Source of the DNA: Rariloculus sp963665575
GTDB taxonomy: Bacteria; Pseudomonadota; Gammaproteobacteria; Steroidobacterales; Rariloculaceae
Direction of reading: 5' to 3'
Assembly: GCA_963665575.2 (NCBI GenBank)
Contig: CAXXDW010000002.1
Span: 62,001 to 126,000, forward strand
Length of the DNA: 64,000 bases
Made by a program: the position numbers and the translations under genes. Position 1 is the first letter of the stretch. Every line of letters begins with the position of its first letter. Under the pieces are notes generated by a model. It worked only from the letters and a program-made list of their open reading frames with translations, searched no databases and was not told the origin of the DNA. This document shows positions 24,580-33,523 of this stretch, piece after piece.

Positions 24580-24799
24580 TCGAATCGGACAACACCATGG
24601 TGGTTGCCCTCTCCAGCAACGCTATCGCTTGTTCGCGAGTTACGGTAGGAAAGTCGTCCAGAAACTCCTCGAGCCGATCACCGGCTTCAAGGTGATCCAT
24701 CAGTATGCGTACGGGTACCCGGGTTCCGGCGAACACCGGAGTTCCGCCCAGGATCTCGGGGTTTCGATCAATGAGCTTCTCGGTCATGATGCTTGCCAT
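24563..24799 (-). CDS. DUF433 antitoxin
   Basis: A 78-aa protein of the DUF433 family: I-L-G-G-T-P-V-F-A-G-T-R-V-P-V is the signature, followed by a helical V-T-R-E-Q-A-I-A-L-L-E-R-A tail. It is predicted to bind DNA with its winged helix and neutralise the PIN-like toxin encoded next. The start at 24799 is used, with 24787 as alternative. The frame remains open further upstream, but that part is the antisense of the duplicated adhesin end. Confidence 0.85.
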   Translation of the reverse strand: MASIMTEKLIDRNPEILGGTPVFAGTRVPVRILMDHLEAGDRLEEFLDDFPTVTREQAIALLERATTMVLSDSIEAAA

Positions 24800-24898
24800 C
24801 TTGGGAGCAGGGTGAACACGCTCTTGCTGGACTTCCGGTTGGTCTATCCCTTTGCAACGCTGAAAGTATGCCACAACTGCGTAGCTGTTCAGCAGTCC

Positions 24899-25057
24899 GG
24901 TGACCGCGGCGTTGCGGTCGGCGCCGGCAGCTACGACGGCGAGTCGGCCCTTGCGGTTGGCGTACACTTCTCCGGTGAGAACTCCCGGTTCAAGCTCGCC
25001 GTCACGAGTGCGGACGGCGAGACCGGAGCGTCGGTCGGTGCGGGCTGGAGCTTCTGA
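24899..25057 (+). pseudogene. duplicated YadA anchor fragment
   Basis: The last 52 residues of the adhesin anchor (G-D-R-G-V-A-V-G ... G-A-G-W-S-F) are repeated here without signal peptide, stalk or start codon. A few synonymous and conservative changes from the intact copy show the duplication is not brand new. It has the same stop and trailing terminator as the full gene. Confidence 0.9.
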
Positions 25058-25087
25058 GCCAACTCCGATCTGACGGTTGACCTTACA

Positions 25088-25125
25088 ACCGGCAGTCCGA
25101 GCAATCGGGCCGCCGGTTTCTTTTT
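25088..25125 (+). terminator. duplicated rho-independent terminator
   Basis: ACCGGCAG pairs with CCGCCGGT with one mismatch, followed by TTTCTTTTTC. It derives from the same duplication as the anchor fragment. Confidence 0.7.
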
Positions 25126-25258
25126 CTGGGCATCGAAGCCATTCGGCCAGGCACAAGTGCAGTCCGACAAAGCAAATTAAGTATCCCGGGTATGTGTACA
25201 AAAATATTAAAATTCTGCTTCACATGGGCGTAACAATCGGCTATTGTGCACTTCCATC

Positions 25259-28200
25259 ATGGCGACAGAGTGGCTGTGGGAGTTCCGCCACCGTCGGCGC
25301 CTGATTGGCGCGTACCCCGCGACCAACTACCCCCTCCTGAAATGCCTTCTGATCGTCCTTGCCGCCGTGCCATTTGCGGCGGCGGCTCAGCAGGGGCATG
25401 CACCCGAAACGGGTATTGAGCAACCAAACGCTCTGCTGTCCAACGCCGGTGCATCGTCCGCTGGATGGACGGATTCGGTCCTGGCGCAGGGCTTCATCAC
25501 CGGCCACATCCCCGGCGGCTACCGGCTCGGCGGCGTGGAACTGTTTCTCGACGAGCCGCCGGACACACTACCTGCCCGGCCGGTCGTCACGCTCCACGAA
25601 GACGAGATTGGCGAGCCCGGCGAGCGCGTGGTGGTCTTCGCGAATCCCGCGAGCTACACGGCGGGCGGCAACCGCTTCGAGGCGCCGCTTCCGATCGTAC
25701 TCAGTGCCCGCAAGGCCTATCACCTGCTCGTAAACCTCGGCGCTGACCGGCCACTGGCATTGGAACTCGTGTTTCCAGGCAAGGCGGATGGCCCGAGCGC
25801 GGATGCCCAGTGGGTCGCGCGGACGGGATCCCAAACGCTGCTCGACAACTTGGAGTGGCGCTTCAATGACGGTTTTGCGCTGCGCTTCACGCTCCTTGAA
25901 GCCGGCGAGGACATACCGCCGCCTGCACCGCGCCTCTCACTGACTGTTGCCGCGGCGGTGCCGGTTGCCGCACCGCCAGGCGATTCGGAGGATTCCGGCG
26001 GCAGTACGGCGCAGGTCGAGCCCGATCCGCGGGACGAGAGTTTCGAGCCCGCTCCGATGTCTGCGCCCGGTTCGAGTGAGGCCACCAGCGCGGGTTTTGA
26101 AGGCGCGGCGTCGTCGTCAGCGTCGATTGCAGCAACCGACGAAAGCGCGGCAACGGCTGACACGCCCGATCCTCCGCCGGCCGAGGCAGCGATGCCTGCG
26201 CCACCGCCACCTGCCGCGCCGGAGGCCGCCGCCGATTCACCGACACCGATCATGGCGCAAAACTCTCGGCTGCCGGAAACGTCGGACGATGACGACGACG
26301 AGGCAGCCGTGCCAGTGCCGCGCAGCAGTCCCAGCCGAACCGGAGTGATTGTGGGTGCAGCGCTCGCCGGCGTCGCACTCATTGCGGGGTCCGATGGCGA
26401 CGACTCACCACCGGGAGAGCAACCGAGCCAGACGACACCGCCGGATCCACCGCCGCCTCCGCCCCCGCCGCCGCTGTCGGACGACGCGGCGCTGAGCGCA
26501 CTGGCTGTCAGCGATACGGACGGCGCTGCCGTGGCGTTAATGCCGATGTTCTCGTCGACGGTTGCGAGCTACCTGGCGTCCGTTTCGAATTCTGTGTCGG
26601 TGGTCACGGTCCTGCCGATGGCGAACCACGCCGAAGCTGAGTTCGAGTTCCTCGGCGGCGACGATATGCCGCTCGCGGTTGCCAATGGCGGGACGGCCGA
26701 CTTTCAGGCGAATCTCGTGGTCGGAACGACAACGGTCAAGGTCAAGGTTACCGCCGAGGACGGTGAGGCGACGCAGACGTATGCGGTTGCAATCGAGCGC
26801 GCAGCACCGCCTCCGCCGCCCCCGCCGCCATTGTCGGACGACGCGACGTTGCGAGCGCTGTCGGTGAGCGACGGTGCGGGCAGCGTCGTGCCTCTGACAC
26901 CGATGTTCTCATCGGCGCTAACGAGCTATGCGGCGTCGGTCGTGCATTCCGTGGCGACGGTGACGATCGTGCCGACGACGAATCAAGCCGAAGCGGAGTT
27001 CGGGTTTCTCGACGGTAACGACATGCCGCTCGCAGACGCCGATACCGGGACGGACGACTTCCAGTTGGACCTCGTCGTCGGCATGACCACCGTGCAAGTC
27101 AAGGTCACGGCCGAGAACGGCGAGGCGATGCAGACGTATGCAATTGCAATCGAGCGGGCGATGCCCCCGCCCCCGCCGCCGCTGTCGGACGACGCGAGGC
27201 TGAGAGCGCTGGCGGTAACCGACGCGGCGCGCATCGCCATACCGCTGACTCCGACGTTCTCGTCGGCCGTGACGAGCTATACGGCCTCTGTGGCGCACTC
27301 CGTGGCGACGGTGACGATCCTGCCGATGGTGAGCCACGCGGGCGCCACGGTCGAGTTTCTCGACAGTACGGGCATGGGCCTTGAAGACGCGGATACCGGG
27401 GCCGCTGACTTCCAGTTCAATCTCGACGTCGGTCAGAACACGGTAAAGGTCAAGGTCACCGCCGAAAACGGCGAGGCCATGCAGACCTATGCAGTCACTT
27501 TGACACGTCCCATCGGCCCGCCCGAACGGGTACTGATCACTCGGGTTCTTCCGGGTGCCGAAGCCCTGATCGTGTTCTGGAACGCGGTGAGCCTTGCCGA
27601 CGGTTACCGGGTGCAGTGGAAGTCTGGAAACCAGGACTTCGAACAGGGCGGCTCTCGTGAAGCCATCGTCACCGACGGCAATGCGGAGTCCTACACGATC
27701 CTGTACTTGCTGGCGGGCCGCGAATACACGGTGCGCGTGATCGCGACTCGCAACGGTGCCCAGGACGCCCCGCCGTCGAACGAGGCCAAGGGAACGCCCT
27801 TCGGCCAAACGGCGAGCGTCCAGCCAAATTCTGACGGCGGCAGGAACGATGACGGTGCATCAAACGACGGGTCGGACGACGGCGACGACTCCGAACCCGA
27901 GGCCTGGCTGGCCGATCTCGAGGTTTTCGACCCCGACGGCGACGAGGTCGCGCTGAGCCCGCCGTTCTCGACCCCGACTGCGAGCTACAGTGCAACTGTC
28001 GCCAACGACGTCGCCTGGGTCACCTTCAAGCCCACGAAGAACGACCCGGCTTCGGTCGTCGTGTACGAGGACGGCTCCAACCAGACGCTGACCGACGCCG
28101 ACGCGTTCCGTGGCGACTTTCAGGTGAACCTCAACGTTGGCGCGAACGTGGTGAAGGTCCGGGTCTCTCACCCCGAGGCGCAGAGCCAGGGCACCTACAC

Positions 28201-31200
28201 GGTGACGATCACCCGCGCGGCTGCGAACGACGTCAACAACGACAACGAAGACAACAACCAGGGCGATAGCAACAACGCGCCGGAGTTCCCGGCGTCGACC
28301 GCCTCGCGCGATTTCGACGAAAACGTCGGCGACGCAACCTCGTCAGGCATCGACCTCGGCGCGCCGATTACGGCCGCCGATGACGACAGCGACACGCTGA
28401 CCTACAGCCTCGAGGGCGCGGACGAGGCGGATTTCCTCATCGAGCCCTCGACCGGGCAGCTCTCGACGCGCTCAGGCACAAACTACAGCTACGAAACCCA
28501 AACCAGCTACTCGGTGACCGTAAAGGCCGACGACAGCAACGGCGGCACGGACACGATCGCCGTGACGATCGACCTCAACGACCTCGACGAGAAGCCGCTC
28601 AAGCCCGCCGCGCCTGGCGTGTCGTCAGTGTCCGAGCGCTGGACGAGACTCACCGTGAGCTGGTCGCCGCCGGACAACACCGGCCGCCCGTCCATCGCGA
28701 CCTACGACCTGCAGTACAAGAAGCGCACCGAGACGGATCAGGACTGGAAGGACGGCCCGCAGAACGTCTCCGGCTCGCCGGCGAACCTGGATAACCTCGA
28801 AGCGAGCACGGCCTACGACGTGCAGATTCGCGCCACCAATGCCGACGGCGACGGACCCTGGTCCGACTCCGGTTCCGGAACCACCAGCGACGCGCCGCCC
28901 GAGATCGAAAGCAACACGACCCGCAGCTTCGACGAGGACGTGGGCGACGGCACGCGAACCGGGGCCGATGTCGGCGCGCCCGTGACCGCGTCCGACCACG
29001 GCGCCAACCACAGTTATACGCTGAGCGGCACGGATGCGGGCGCCTTCTCGATCGGTTCCACGACCGGGCAGATCCGCACGCTGAGCGGCGCCAACTACGA
29101 CTACGAGGCCCAGAGCAGCTACTCGGTGATCGTGGATTCCGACGACGGCAACAGCGGCACCGAGGCGATCCAGGTGATCATCAACGTCAACGACGTGACG
29201 GAGAAGCCGACGAAGCCCGCCGCGCCGATGGTCGATAACATCGCCGGCAATACGCAGGTCATCTACGTGACCTGGACGGCGCCGTCGAACACGGGCCGCC
29301 CGCCGATCCTGAGCTACGACCTGCAATACCGCGAAGCGCCGAGCGGTTCCTGGTTCGACGGCCCGCAGGACGAGACCGGAATCACGGCAACCATCAGAGG
29401 CCTGTCGCCGAGCACCGAGTACGACGTGCAGGTTCGCGCCACCAACGCCGACGGCGACGGCCCCTGGTCCGACGACGGCAGCGCCACCACGAGCGCGGCG
29501 CTGCCAGCGACCTGCCTGATGTCGGAGAACGGCAATTCGCGCTTGGCCGACGGCTTCACACCGAAAGAGGGGCGCGTTGAAGTCTGTGCCGAAGACCCCG
29601 ACAACAGCGGCAGCTACATCTGGGGCGCGGTCTGCGACGACTACTGGACGGACGAGGAGGCGGGCGTGGTCTGCAGGCAGCTCGGCTATTACAACTCCGA
29701 ACCCATCGGCGGCCGCTTCCTCAGGGCGTACTTCGGCGAGAGCGCGCTCGACTTCCTGCTCGACGACATGCAATGCGAGGGCACGGAATCGAATCTTCTG
29801 GGGTGCATGGTCGCAAGCGGCGGATTGGCCAGCACGAAGATCGGCATGCACAACTGCAAGGCGACCGAAGCCGTTGGCGTGCGCTGCCTGACACAATCCG
29901 AATACGAGCAGCATGTACTTCAGATCGGGCCGGACGAAAACAACCCGTCGGCCACGCTCTCGATCGCCGACGTGGACGTCTACGAGACCGCCGGCACGAC
30001 CATGGACTTTGTGGTGACGCTCGCGGGAACCGCGCAGGGCACGGTGACCGTCAACTACGCGACTCAGGACGGCACGGCAAAGGCCAACGTCGATTACGTG
30101 CCCAAGAGCGGCATGGTGACCTTCCCGCCGGGTACGACATCGCAAACGATCCGGATCACCGTTCTGGACGACCTCGTCGACGAGCACGACGAGCACGGCG
30201 AGCGGATGACCGTGCGGCTCTCTAGCGCCATCGGCGCGCGCATTGTAGACGGCGTGGGCTATGGGACCATCGAGAACAGCGACCCGCTGCCGCAGGCCTG
30301 GCTCGTCCGCTTCGGCCGCGCCGCCGCCGACCAGGCTGTCGAGGCGGTCACCAGCCGGATGTTCGAGCAGCAGGGCGCCCGGGCGTCGGAGCTCACTGTT
30401 GCGGGCCACAGGCTCGATCTCACCGGCGACGTGGATCCGGCCGTGGCGGCTGCGATGGCGCAGGGGATGTACGGGGCGTATGGCTGGCCCTCCTCTGGGA
30501 GGGGGGTGGCGGGTTGGCCCTCCTCTGGGAGGGGCGTGGGCGGCTGGCCCTCCTCTGGGAGGGGGTCGGTTGGCTGGCCCTCCGGCGGGAGGGGGGTGGC
30601 TGGGTGGCCCTCCTTTGGGATGGGGTCGGCCGGATTCGGGCAGGCCGGCCTCGCGAATGCGGGCTACGGCGGCAGCAATGCGTACGGATTGCTGGCCGGC
30701 AGTTCCTTCCGATGGGCGCTCGGCGCGGACGGCGATATCGATGCCGACTCCGGCCGTGCTGGCCGCGAACCGGGCGCGATCTGGACGGCCTGGGGCTCGG
30801 GTGCCGCAACGCGCTTCAGCGGCAGCGACGACACGCTGTCGCTCTACGGCGACATCGCGACCGCCACGCTCGGCCTCGACCGCGAGCTCGGGTCATGGCT
30901 CACGGGCGTCGCGCTCGCCTTCAGCGTGGGCGAGGGCGGGTTCGCTCCGATCGGCGATGCCTCGGCTGTCGCCGCAGCCGGCGGCGCGGCGGCGCTCGAC
31001 GCGGCAGTGGTCGGCGCGGCGGACGGGGCCATCGCGGGCGGCCTGATCGAAACGACCCTCACGACGCTCTATCCCTACGCGCGTTATGCGGTCAACGACC
31101 GGCTCTCGGTCTGGGGAATGCTCGGCTACGGCCAGGGCGATCTCAGGCTCATCGAGGGGCGGGCCGGCACGGCCTACGTTACCGACACCGGCATGGTCAT

Positions 31201-32110
31201 GGGTGCGTTCGGTGCCCGCGGCGTGATTCTCGAGCGCAACGGCTTCGAACTGGCGCTGCGCACCGACGCGATGCAGGTGCGCACGGATTCAGACTCGGCG
31301 CCGGGGCTCGCAAGCTCCACGGGCGACACCGGCCGGGTCCGGGCGCTGCTTGAGGGCTCGCGATCGTTCGCCCTGGGCACGGGCCGCTCGCTTGAGCCGA
31401 CCGTGGAGTTCGGGCTTCGCAACGACTCCGGCGACGCCGAAACCGGCAGCGGCGTCGAGCTCGGGCTCGGCGTGCGTTACTCCGATGCGGCGCTCGGGCT
31501 GAGTGTCGAGGCCCGCGCCCGCGGCCTCGTGACCCACCAGGACGCGAACTACGAAGAGTGGGGCGCCTGGGCGACGGTCAGGATCGATCCGGGCGACGAC
31601 GGCCGCGGCGTCTCGCTGTCGCTGTCGCCGAGCTGGGGCGTGGCCGGCAGCGGCATGAACCGGATCTGGAACTCAGGCTTCGGCGGCGGTTACGGGGCGG
31701 GCTTCGGGCGCGGCTACGGCGGCGCCCCGGGCTACGGCGGCACGTCCGGCAATCAATTCGACACGGCCGGTCGGCTGACCGCCGAACTCGGCTACGGCGT
31801 CGGCGCCTTCCAGGGGCTCGGCCTCGGCACCTGGTACCTCGGCCTCGACCGGGGCCGGCCAGGACGCGCAACGCTTGCGCCTCGGCCGCCGCTGGCAACT
31901 CGGCACGCAACTGCACATGAGCGTCGAAGGCGCCCGCAACGAGTACTGGCTGCTCGATCCGGACCACTCCATCAGCGTCGGCGGGCTCGTGATCTGGTAG
32001 CGCGCGAAACGGGCGCGGTTCCCCAGGAATCCAAATTGCCTTCCTGGCGCTGCGTGCTACGCTGGTGCGCATGTCGCCGGAAATGTACACGATCATCAGC
32101 GTCGCCATAG
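25259..32110 (+). CDS. giant multidomain autotransporter with cadherin-like, FN3, SRCR and Calx-beta domains (frameshifted 3' end)
   Basis: About 2,280 aa. A signal-like segment (L-L-I-V-L-A-A-V-P-F-A-A-A-A) is followed by a jelly-roll region and Pro-rich linkers. Three cadherin-like beta-sandwich units start at about 26473, 26830 and 27181 (each opening S-D-D-A). Next come FN3 (27505-27790), a fourth sandwich (27900-28220), cadherin/FN3 pairs (28280-29500), an SRCR domain (29520-29890, W-G-A-V-C-D-D and V-V-C-R-Q-L-G-Y), Calx-beta (29945-30285), G-W-P-S-S-G-R-G repeats and an autotransporter barrel. In the frame as given the end is nonsense. A +1 shift near 31855 restores a barrel end with G-G-L-V-I-W and TAG at 31998-32000. 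The start (ATG 25259) lacks a clear ribosome site. Confidence 0.85.
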   Translation: MATEWLWEFRHRRRLIGAYPATNYPLLKCLLIVLAAVPFAAAAQQGHAPETGIEQPNALLSNAGASSAGWTDSVLAQGFITGHIPGGYRLGGVELFLDEPPDTLPARPVVTLHEDEIGEPGERVVVFANPASYTAGGNRFEAPLPIVLSARKAYHLLVNLGADRPLALELVFPGKADGPSADAQWVARTGSQTLLDNLEWRFNDGFALRFTLLEAGEDIPPPAPRLSLTVAAAVPVAAPPGDSEDSGGSTAQVEPDPRDESFEPAPMSAPGSSEATSAGFEGAASSSASIAATDESAATADTPDPPPAEAAMPAPPPPAAPEAAADSPTPIMAQNSRLPETSDDDDDEAAVPVPRSSPSRTGVIVGAALAGVALIAGSDGDDSPPGEQPSQTTPPDPPPPPPPPPLSDDAALSALAVSDTDGAAVALMPMFSSTVASYLASVSNSVSVVTVLPMANHAEAEFEFLGGDDMPLAVANGGTADFQANLVVGTTTVKVKVTAEDGEATQTYAVAIERAAPPPPPPPPLSDDATLRALSVSDGAGSVVPLTPMFSSALTSYAASVVHSVATVTIVPTTNQAEAEFGFLDGNDMPLADADTGTDDFQLDLVVGMTTVQVKVTAENGEAMQTYAIAIERAMPPPPPPLSDDARLRALAVTDAARIAIPLTPTFSSAVTSYTASVAHSVATVTILPMVSHAGATVEFLDSTGMGLEDADTGAADFQFNLDVGQNTVKVKVTAENGEAMQTYAVTLTRPIGPPERVLITRVLPGAEALIVFWNAVSLADGYRVQWKSGNQDFEQGGSREAIVTDGNAESYTILYLLAGREYTVRVIATRNGAQDAPPSNEAKGTPFGQTASVQPNSDGGRNDDGASNDGSDDGDDSEPEAWLADLEVFDPDGDEVALSPPFSTPTASYSATVANDVAWVTFKPTKNDPASVVVYEDGSNQTLTDADAFRGDFQVNLNVGANVVKVRVSHPEAQSQGTYTVTITRAAANDVNNDNEDNNQGDSNNAPEFPASTASRDFDENVGDATSSGIDLGAPITAADDDSDTLTYSLEGADEADFLIEPSTGQLSTRSGTNYSYETQTSYSVTVKADDSNGGTDTIAVTIDLNDLDEKPLKPAAPGVSSVSERWTRLTVSWSPPDNTGRPSIATYDLQYKKRTETDQDWKDGPQNVSGSPANLDNLEASTAYDVQIRATNADGDGPWSDSGSGTTSDAPPEIESNTTRSFDEDVGDGTRTGADVGAPVTASDHGANHSYTLSGTDAGAFSIGSTTGQIRTLSGANYDYEAQSSYSVIVDSDDGNSGTEAIQVIINVNDVTEKPTKPAAPMVDNIAGNTQVIYVTWTAPSNTGRPPILSYDLQYREAPSGSWFDGPQDETGITATIRGLSPSTEYDVQVRATNADGDGPWSDDGSATTSAALPATCLMSENGNSRLADGFTPKEGRVEVCAEDPDNSGSYIWGAVCDDYWTDEEAGVVCRQLGYYNSEPIGGRFLRAYFGESALDFLLDDMQCEGTESNLLGCMVASGGLASTKIGMHNCKATEAVGVRCLTQSEYEQHVLQIGPDENNPSATLSIADVDVYETAGTTMDFVVTLAGTAQGTVTVNYATQDGTAKANVDYVPKSGMVTFPPGTTSQTIRITVLDDLVDEHDEHGERMTVRLSSAIGARIVDGVGYGTIENSDPLPQAWLVRFGRAAADQAVEAVTSRMFEQQGARASELTVAGHRLDLTGDVDPAVAAAMAQGMYGAYGWPSSGRGVAGWPSSGRGVGGWPSSGRGSVGWPSGGRGVAGWPSFGMGSAGFGQAGLANAGYGGSNAYGLLAGSSFRWALGADGDIDADSGRAGREPGAIWTAWGSGAATRFSGSDDTLSLYGDIATATLGLDRELGSWLTGVALAFSVGEGGFAPIGDASAVAAAGGAAALDAAVVGAADGAIAGGLIETTLTTLYPYARYAVNDRLSVWGMLGYGQGDLRLIEGRAGTAYVTDTGMVMGAFGARGVILERNGFELALRTDAMQVRTDSDSAPGLASSTGDTGRVRALLEGSRSFALGTGRSLEPTVEFGLRNDSGDAETGSGVELGLGVRYSDAALGLSVEARARGLVTHQDANYEEWGAWATVRIDPGDDGRGVSLSLSPSWGVAGSGMNRIWNSGFGGGYGAGFGRGYGGAPGYGGTSGNQFDTAGRLTAELGYGVGAFQGLGLGTWYLGLDRGRPGRATLAPRPPLATRHATAHERRRRPQRVLAARSGPLHQRRRARDLVARETGAVPQESKLPSWRCVLRWCACRRKCTRSSASP
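30482..30631 (+). repeat. five 30-bp tandem repeats in autotransporter
   Basis: Five units encode G-W-P-S-S-G-R-G-V-A and variants, between the Calx-beta domain and the barrel. Each DNA unit contains CCCTCC-TCT-GGGAGG, a short hairpin, so the array could fold and slip. Confidence 0.9.
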
Positions 32111-32316
32111 GTCTTGCGGCGCTCATCCTGAACGGCCAGCGCGGCGTGTGGGAATTGCGCAAGGAGATAATTGGCCTGCGCAAGGAAATTACCTACCTGC
32201 GCAAGGAAATCGCGGTGGTTCGTGAACAGATTGCGGCGCTCGCAGAGCGCGTGGCCCCGCCTGGAGGGCGTCATTCTCGGTCCCCGCGGCTTTGCTCGCG
32301 AAACCGGTACGGGTGA
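32071..32316 (+). pseudogene. small membrane coiled-coil protein, frameshifted copy
   Basis: It starts M-S-P-E-M-Y-T-I-I-S with one membrane helix and a heptad coil (E-L-R-K-E-I-I-G-L-R-K-E), as in the intact relatives at 44507 and 46080. An extra base near 32253 (GTGGCCCCG instead of GTGGCTCG) shifts the frame, so the conserved tail L-E-G-x-I-L-G-P is lost. The promoter-like TACGCT lies only 8 bp before the ATG. Confidence 0.7.
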
Positions 32317-32400
32317 GCCCGCGTAGCGAGACTTTCGTACTGTCCAGCGGGCACCAGGTCCGGTCATCCACGTTAAGCGACAGAGCACCCTCCACCGTTA

Positions 32401-32537
32401 TTGTGAATGCATCGGCGCTGGTTCCTGCCTTGGGTGCGGCCCAGGATCAGCCTACCGAGGACGGATCAGAAGTCCGCGTATGGGTCGTCTATACCCCGGC
32501 GCTTCTCCGTTTCGCGAATCCGGACCAGTCACTCTAA
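32401..32537 (+). pseudogene. possible metallopeptidase N-terminal fragment
   Basis: The frame encodes A-Q-D-Q-P-T-E-D-G followed by V-R-V-W-V-V-Y-T-P-A-L-L, which resembles the beginning of the catalytic domain of reprolysin-like (M12) bacterial metallopeptidases (V-x-V-x-V-V-Y-T-P-A). It stops after 35 more bases with no zinc motif. A short remnant at most. Confidence 0.25.
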
Positions 32538-32590
32538 CCTTGAGTGTCTACATTGAATACACTGGATTCGAACTACGGTCGGAGCAAGAA

Positions 32591-32857
32591 ATGCGTATCG
32601 AGACGGAAATAAAAAAGTGGGGCAACAGCCTGGCATTGAGGGTAACCGGCGCCATGGCCGAACTACCTCGATTCAAGCCCGGTACGCGGGTTACCGTCGA
32701 CGTGAGCGGGGACGGATTTGTCGTCAAGCGTGCGCAGGGGCGGATCGGAAAGTTCCGCTTTCCCCATGATGAAGCCGCGCTGTTGGCGGAAATGACTGCG
32801 GAAAATTCACATGCGGATTTGCTTGCAGATCCGGTCGGTCCCGAGATCGGCGACTAG
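32591..32857 (+). CDS. mazE: MazE-like antitoxin (AbrB fold), island A
   Basis: An 88-aa protein with an AbrB/MazE swapped-hairpin DNA-binding domain: I-K-K-W-G-N-S-L-A-L-R-V ... F-K-P-G-T-R-V-T-V-D-V. The start ATG 32591 has GGAG 6 bp upstream. The TAG stop is immediately followed by the mazF ATG. A TTGAATACAC motif about 30 bp upstream is identical to the half-site of the parDE operator in the same island. Nearly identical to the copy at 44062. Confidence 0.9.
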   Translation: MRIETEIKKWGNSLALRVTGAMAELPRFKPGTRVTVDVSGDGFVVKRAQGRIGKFRFPHDEAALLAEMTAENSHADLLADPVGPEIGD

Positions 32858-33217
32858 ATGGCCGCGCTGGCCTATGTCCCCGAACGGCAGGACATCGTTT
32901 GGCTCGACTTCGAGCTGACCAAGGGCAAGGAGATCGGCAAGAATCGGCCAGCGCTCGTGTTGAGCAGTCGCGACTACAACAGCAGGGCGGGTCTGCTGAT
33001 CTGTTGTCCGATCAGCACCAGCATTCGCGGCGGGTCCACGGAAGTGCCGATCGCCCATCTTGACCAGCCTACCGGCGTTGCCGCGAACCTGGTCCAGACC
33101 CTGGCCTGGAGGGAGCGAAAGGCGCGAAGGATCGCTGCTGCGACGTCTGAGGAGTTCAGGTCGACCTTGTTGAAGCTGTTGCCGTTGCTGGGCGCTCTCG
33201 ACATTCCTGGCGACTGA
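32858..33217 (+). CDS. mazF: MazF/PemK-family toxin, island A
   Basis: A 119-aa endoribonuclease toxin: P-E-R-Q-D-I-V-W-L-D-F opens the SH3-like barrel, G-K-N-R-P-A-L-V-L-S carries the conserved basic/Pro segment, and C-C-P-I-S-T-S-I matches the C-P-I-T-S strand. It should cut mRNA at short sequence motifs when MazE is degraded. It directly abuts mazE. The second copy of this gene (44329) is truncated, so this is the only intact one in view. Confidence 0.9.
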   Translation: MAALAYVPERQDIVWLDFELTKGKEIGKNRPALVLSSRDYNSRAGLLICCPISTSIRGGSTEVPIAHLDQPTGVAANLVQTLAWRERKARRIAAATSEEFRSTLLKLLPLLGALDIPGD

Positions 33218-33332
33218 CGACCTCGGCGCCACCGACCGGCGGGCCACGTCAGTCGCACAGAACCACTTGATGCCGTACGTATGCGCCTGCGCGAGGAGAA
33301 CGAGCTGCGCGAGGCGTATGGCCAATGACCGA

Positions 33333-33365
33333 GCGAATCTCCCACCACTGCTCAAGAACACCGAT
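33333..33365 (+). repeat. 33-bp dispersed repeat (copies also at 44440-44472 and 46012-46045)
   Basis: The consensus begins GCGAATCT, contains CCACCAnTGCTCAA, and ends GAACACCGAT. Three copies lie at places where one TA module gives way to another: after mazF, after the broken mazF copy, and after vapC. They appear to be recombination scars or targets. Confidence 0.75.
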
Positions 33366-33426
33366 AGGCGGCGATATCTTCCGGCGTTTGCAGAAATTCG
33401 CTGGCCCGATGAATCTTGATTGGCAT
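33352..33426 (-). pseudogene. truncated antidote fragment (HigA/TIGR02684-like)
   Basis: It begins M-P-I-K-I-H-R-A-S-E-F-L-Q-T-P-E-D-I-A-A-Y, like the N-terminus of proteobacterial addiction-module antidote proteins, then runs into the 33-bp repeat and stops after 24 residues. The paralogous fragment at 46415-46528 reaches a little further. Confidence 0.5.
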
Positions 33427-33523
33427 CTTGTTTCTCCCACTTGTAGGCATTTCAGTTTCCGGTTATTTGATTGCATTGCTAGCATTGCGTAAATTGTCGC
33501 TACGGACCTGAGAGGAGCCGAGA

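Larger units (their letters stand above)
24899..25129 (+). repeat. direct repeat copy 2: adhesin 3' end plus terminator
   Basis: Partner of the repeat at 23973-24200, with scattered substitutions. It includes the anchor fragment and the second terminator. Confidence 0.9.
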
